22,082 bases of DNA. Origin: Candidatus Omnitrophota bacterium. Lineage in GTDB: Bacteria > Omnitrophota > Gorgyraeia > Gygaellales > Profunditerraquicolaceae. Positions 21,668-22,082 of the stretch are shown piece after piece. The position numbers and the translations under genes are program-made. The stretch is from positions 1-22,082 of the forward strand of contig VGKM01000007.1 of NCBI GenBank assembly GCA_016867005.1, in the 5' to 3' direction. The first letter of the stretch is position 1. Every line of letters begins with the position of its first letter. Under the pieces are notes generated by a model, which saw only the letters and a program-made list of their open reading frames with translations, did no database searches and was not told the DNA's origin.

Positions 21668-22082
21668 TGTTCGTGCCTCAAAGGATATTTGCCTTCCGGC
21701 CAATCCTCGCTTAACAACAATCTCTTCAGGTTAGGATGGCCGATAAAATTGACCCCCAGCATTTCCCATATTTCACGTTCAATCCATTCGGCTCCGGGGA
21801 AAATTACCGCGATTGAATCGATTTCCGACTTCTTTTTATCTTTGATAAACGCTCGCACCGAATAGAACTCTCCGGTTTCATCGATGGTAAAATGATACAG
21901 TATCTCCAAGGCAAGCGGAGTATCCACCCCGCTGGCTATAGAAAACCGCATCCCTAAATCTTTAAATAAAAATTTTGCCACCTCCACAATATCTTCTTTA
22001 TTGACCGTAAAATATACCCTGCGGGAAGAATTTTCTTTCCAATCAATGATTTTTTTACCAAACCGTTCCTTTATTTTTCCTT
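21664..22082 (-). CDS. NuoC-like subunit of hydrogenase, partial
   Basis: The last 139 residues are visible; the gene runs past the right edge without a start codon in sight, although GTG 21987 is an internal candidate. The sequence has the complex I 30-kDa subunit features: RRVYFTVNKEDI, then VIFPGAEWIEREIWEMLGVNFIGHPNLKRLLLSEDWPEGKYPLR, close to the family signature ERExxDMFGIxFxGHPDLRRIL. It is the soluble partner of the large subunit (MbhK, HycE N-terminal part, NuoC) and is encoded as a separate polypeptide here. The stop overlaps the large-subunit start by ATGA. Small subunit and NuoH-like genes are expected to the right of the window. Confidence 0.9.
   Translation of the reverse strand, partial: GKIKERFGKKIIDWKENSSRRVYFTVNKEDIVEVAKFLFKDLGMRFSIASGVDTPLALEILYHFTIDETGEFYSVRAFIKDKKKSEIDSIAVIFPGAEWIEREIWEMLGVNFIGHPNLKRLLLSEDWPEGKYPLRHEQ

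Overview
The window looks like a metagenome-type genome fragment from an anaerobic, uncultivated Gram-negative bacterium. The mix of small lipoproteins, TPR protein, NSS transporter with its small partner, and a membrane-bound group 4 [NiFe]-hydrogenase with Mrp-type antiporter subunits would suit Omnitrophota or a similar candidate phylum. That placement is inference from gene content; no phylogenetic marker is present. Apart from two genes at the left edge and a gene remnant, everything is on the minus strand and tightly packed, often with ATGA or similar stop/start overlaps.

Region 1 (1-1065, plus strand): the end of a TPR-like repeat protein and a small lipoprotein resembling DUF3192. Region 2 (about 1066-3346): an island with a GC-rich non-coding block of consecutive hairpins (1330-1490), a complete large serine recombinase (minus strand), and a perfect 165-bp inverted repeat. 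One arm (1587-1751) is the 3' end of the recombinase gene. The other (3114-3278) is an orphan copy that runs into the 3' end of a tRNA-Phe(GAA) gene. This looks like a mobile element at a tRNA attachment site, possibly an invertible one, although an assembly or amplification chimera must be excluded.

Region 3 (3417-9874, minus strand): a probable operon read from right to left. It holds a GH1 beta-glycosidase, an unusual fusion of cNMP-binding, MinD/ParA-like and patatin domains, a lipoprotein, a MazG-like pyrophosphohydrolase, a HycI-type hydrogenase maturation protease, an NSS sodium symporter, its 34-residue small subunit (3803-3907) and a DUF3568-like lipoprotein. Region 4 (9903-10401): a peptidoglycan-binding lipoprotein with its own promoter and terminator.

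Region 5 (10507-22082, minus strand): a large hydrogenase-antiporter operon, cut by the right edge. In transcription order it holds a NuoC-like subunit (partial), the [NiFe] large subunit with both CxxC pairs, a PhoU-domain protein, a 463-aa MrpA/NuoL-like subunit, a 637-aa NuoL-like subunit, an MbhD/MbhE-like fusion, MrpB, MrpC, MrpD, MrpE, MrpF, MrpG, a polyferredoxin (NuoI/MbhN-like) and an MFS exporter. The expected reading is ferredoxin-dependent proton reduction (or the reverse) coupled to Na+/H+ movement. The sodium gradient could drive the NSS symporter, and the HycI protease could mature the large subunit. The small subunit and the NuoH/MbhM-like subunit are not in the window and probably lie beyond its right edge. 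Intergenic palindromic repeats of three kinds sit at gene ends in this operon, including a 48-bp hairpin repeat on both sides of mrpB.
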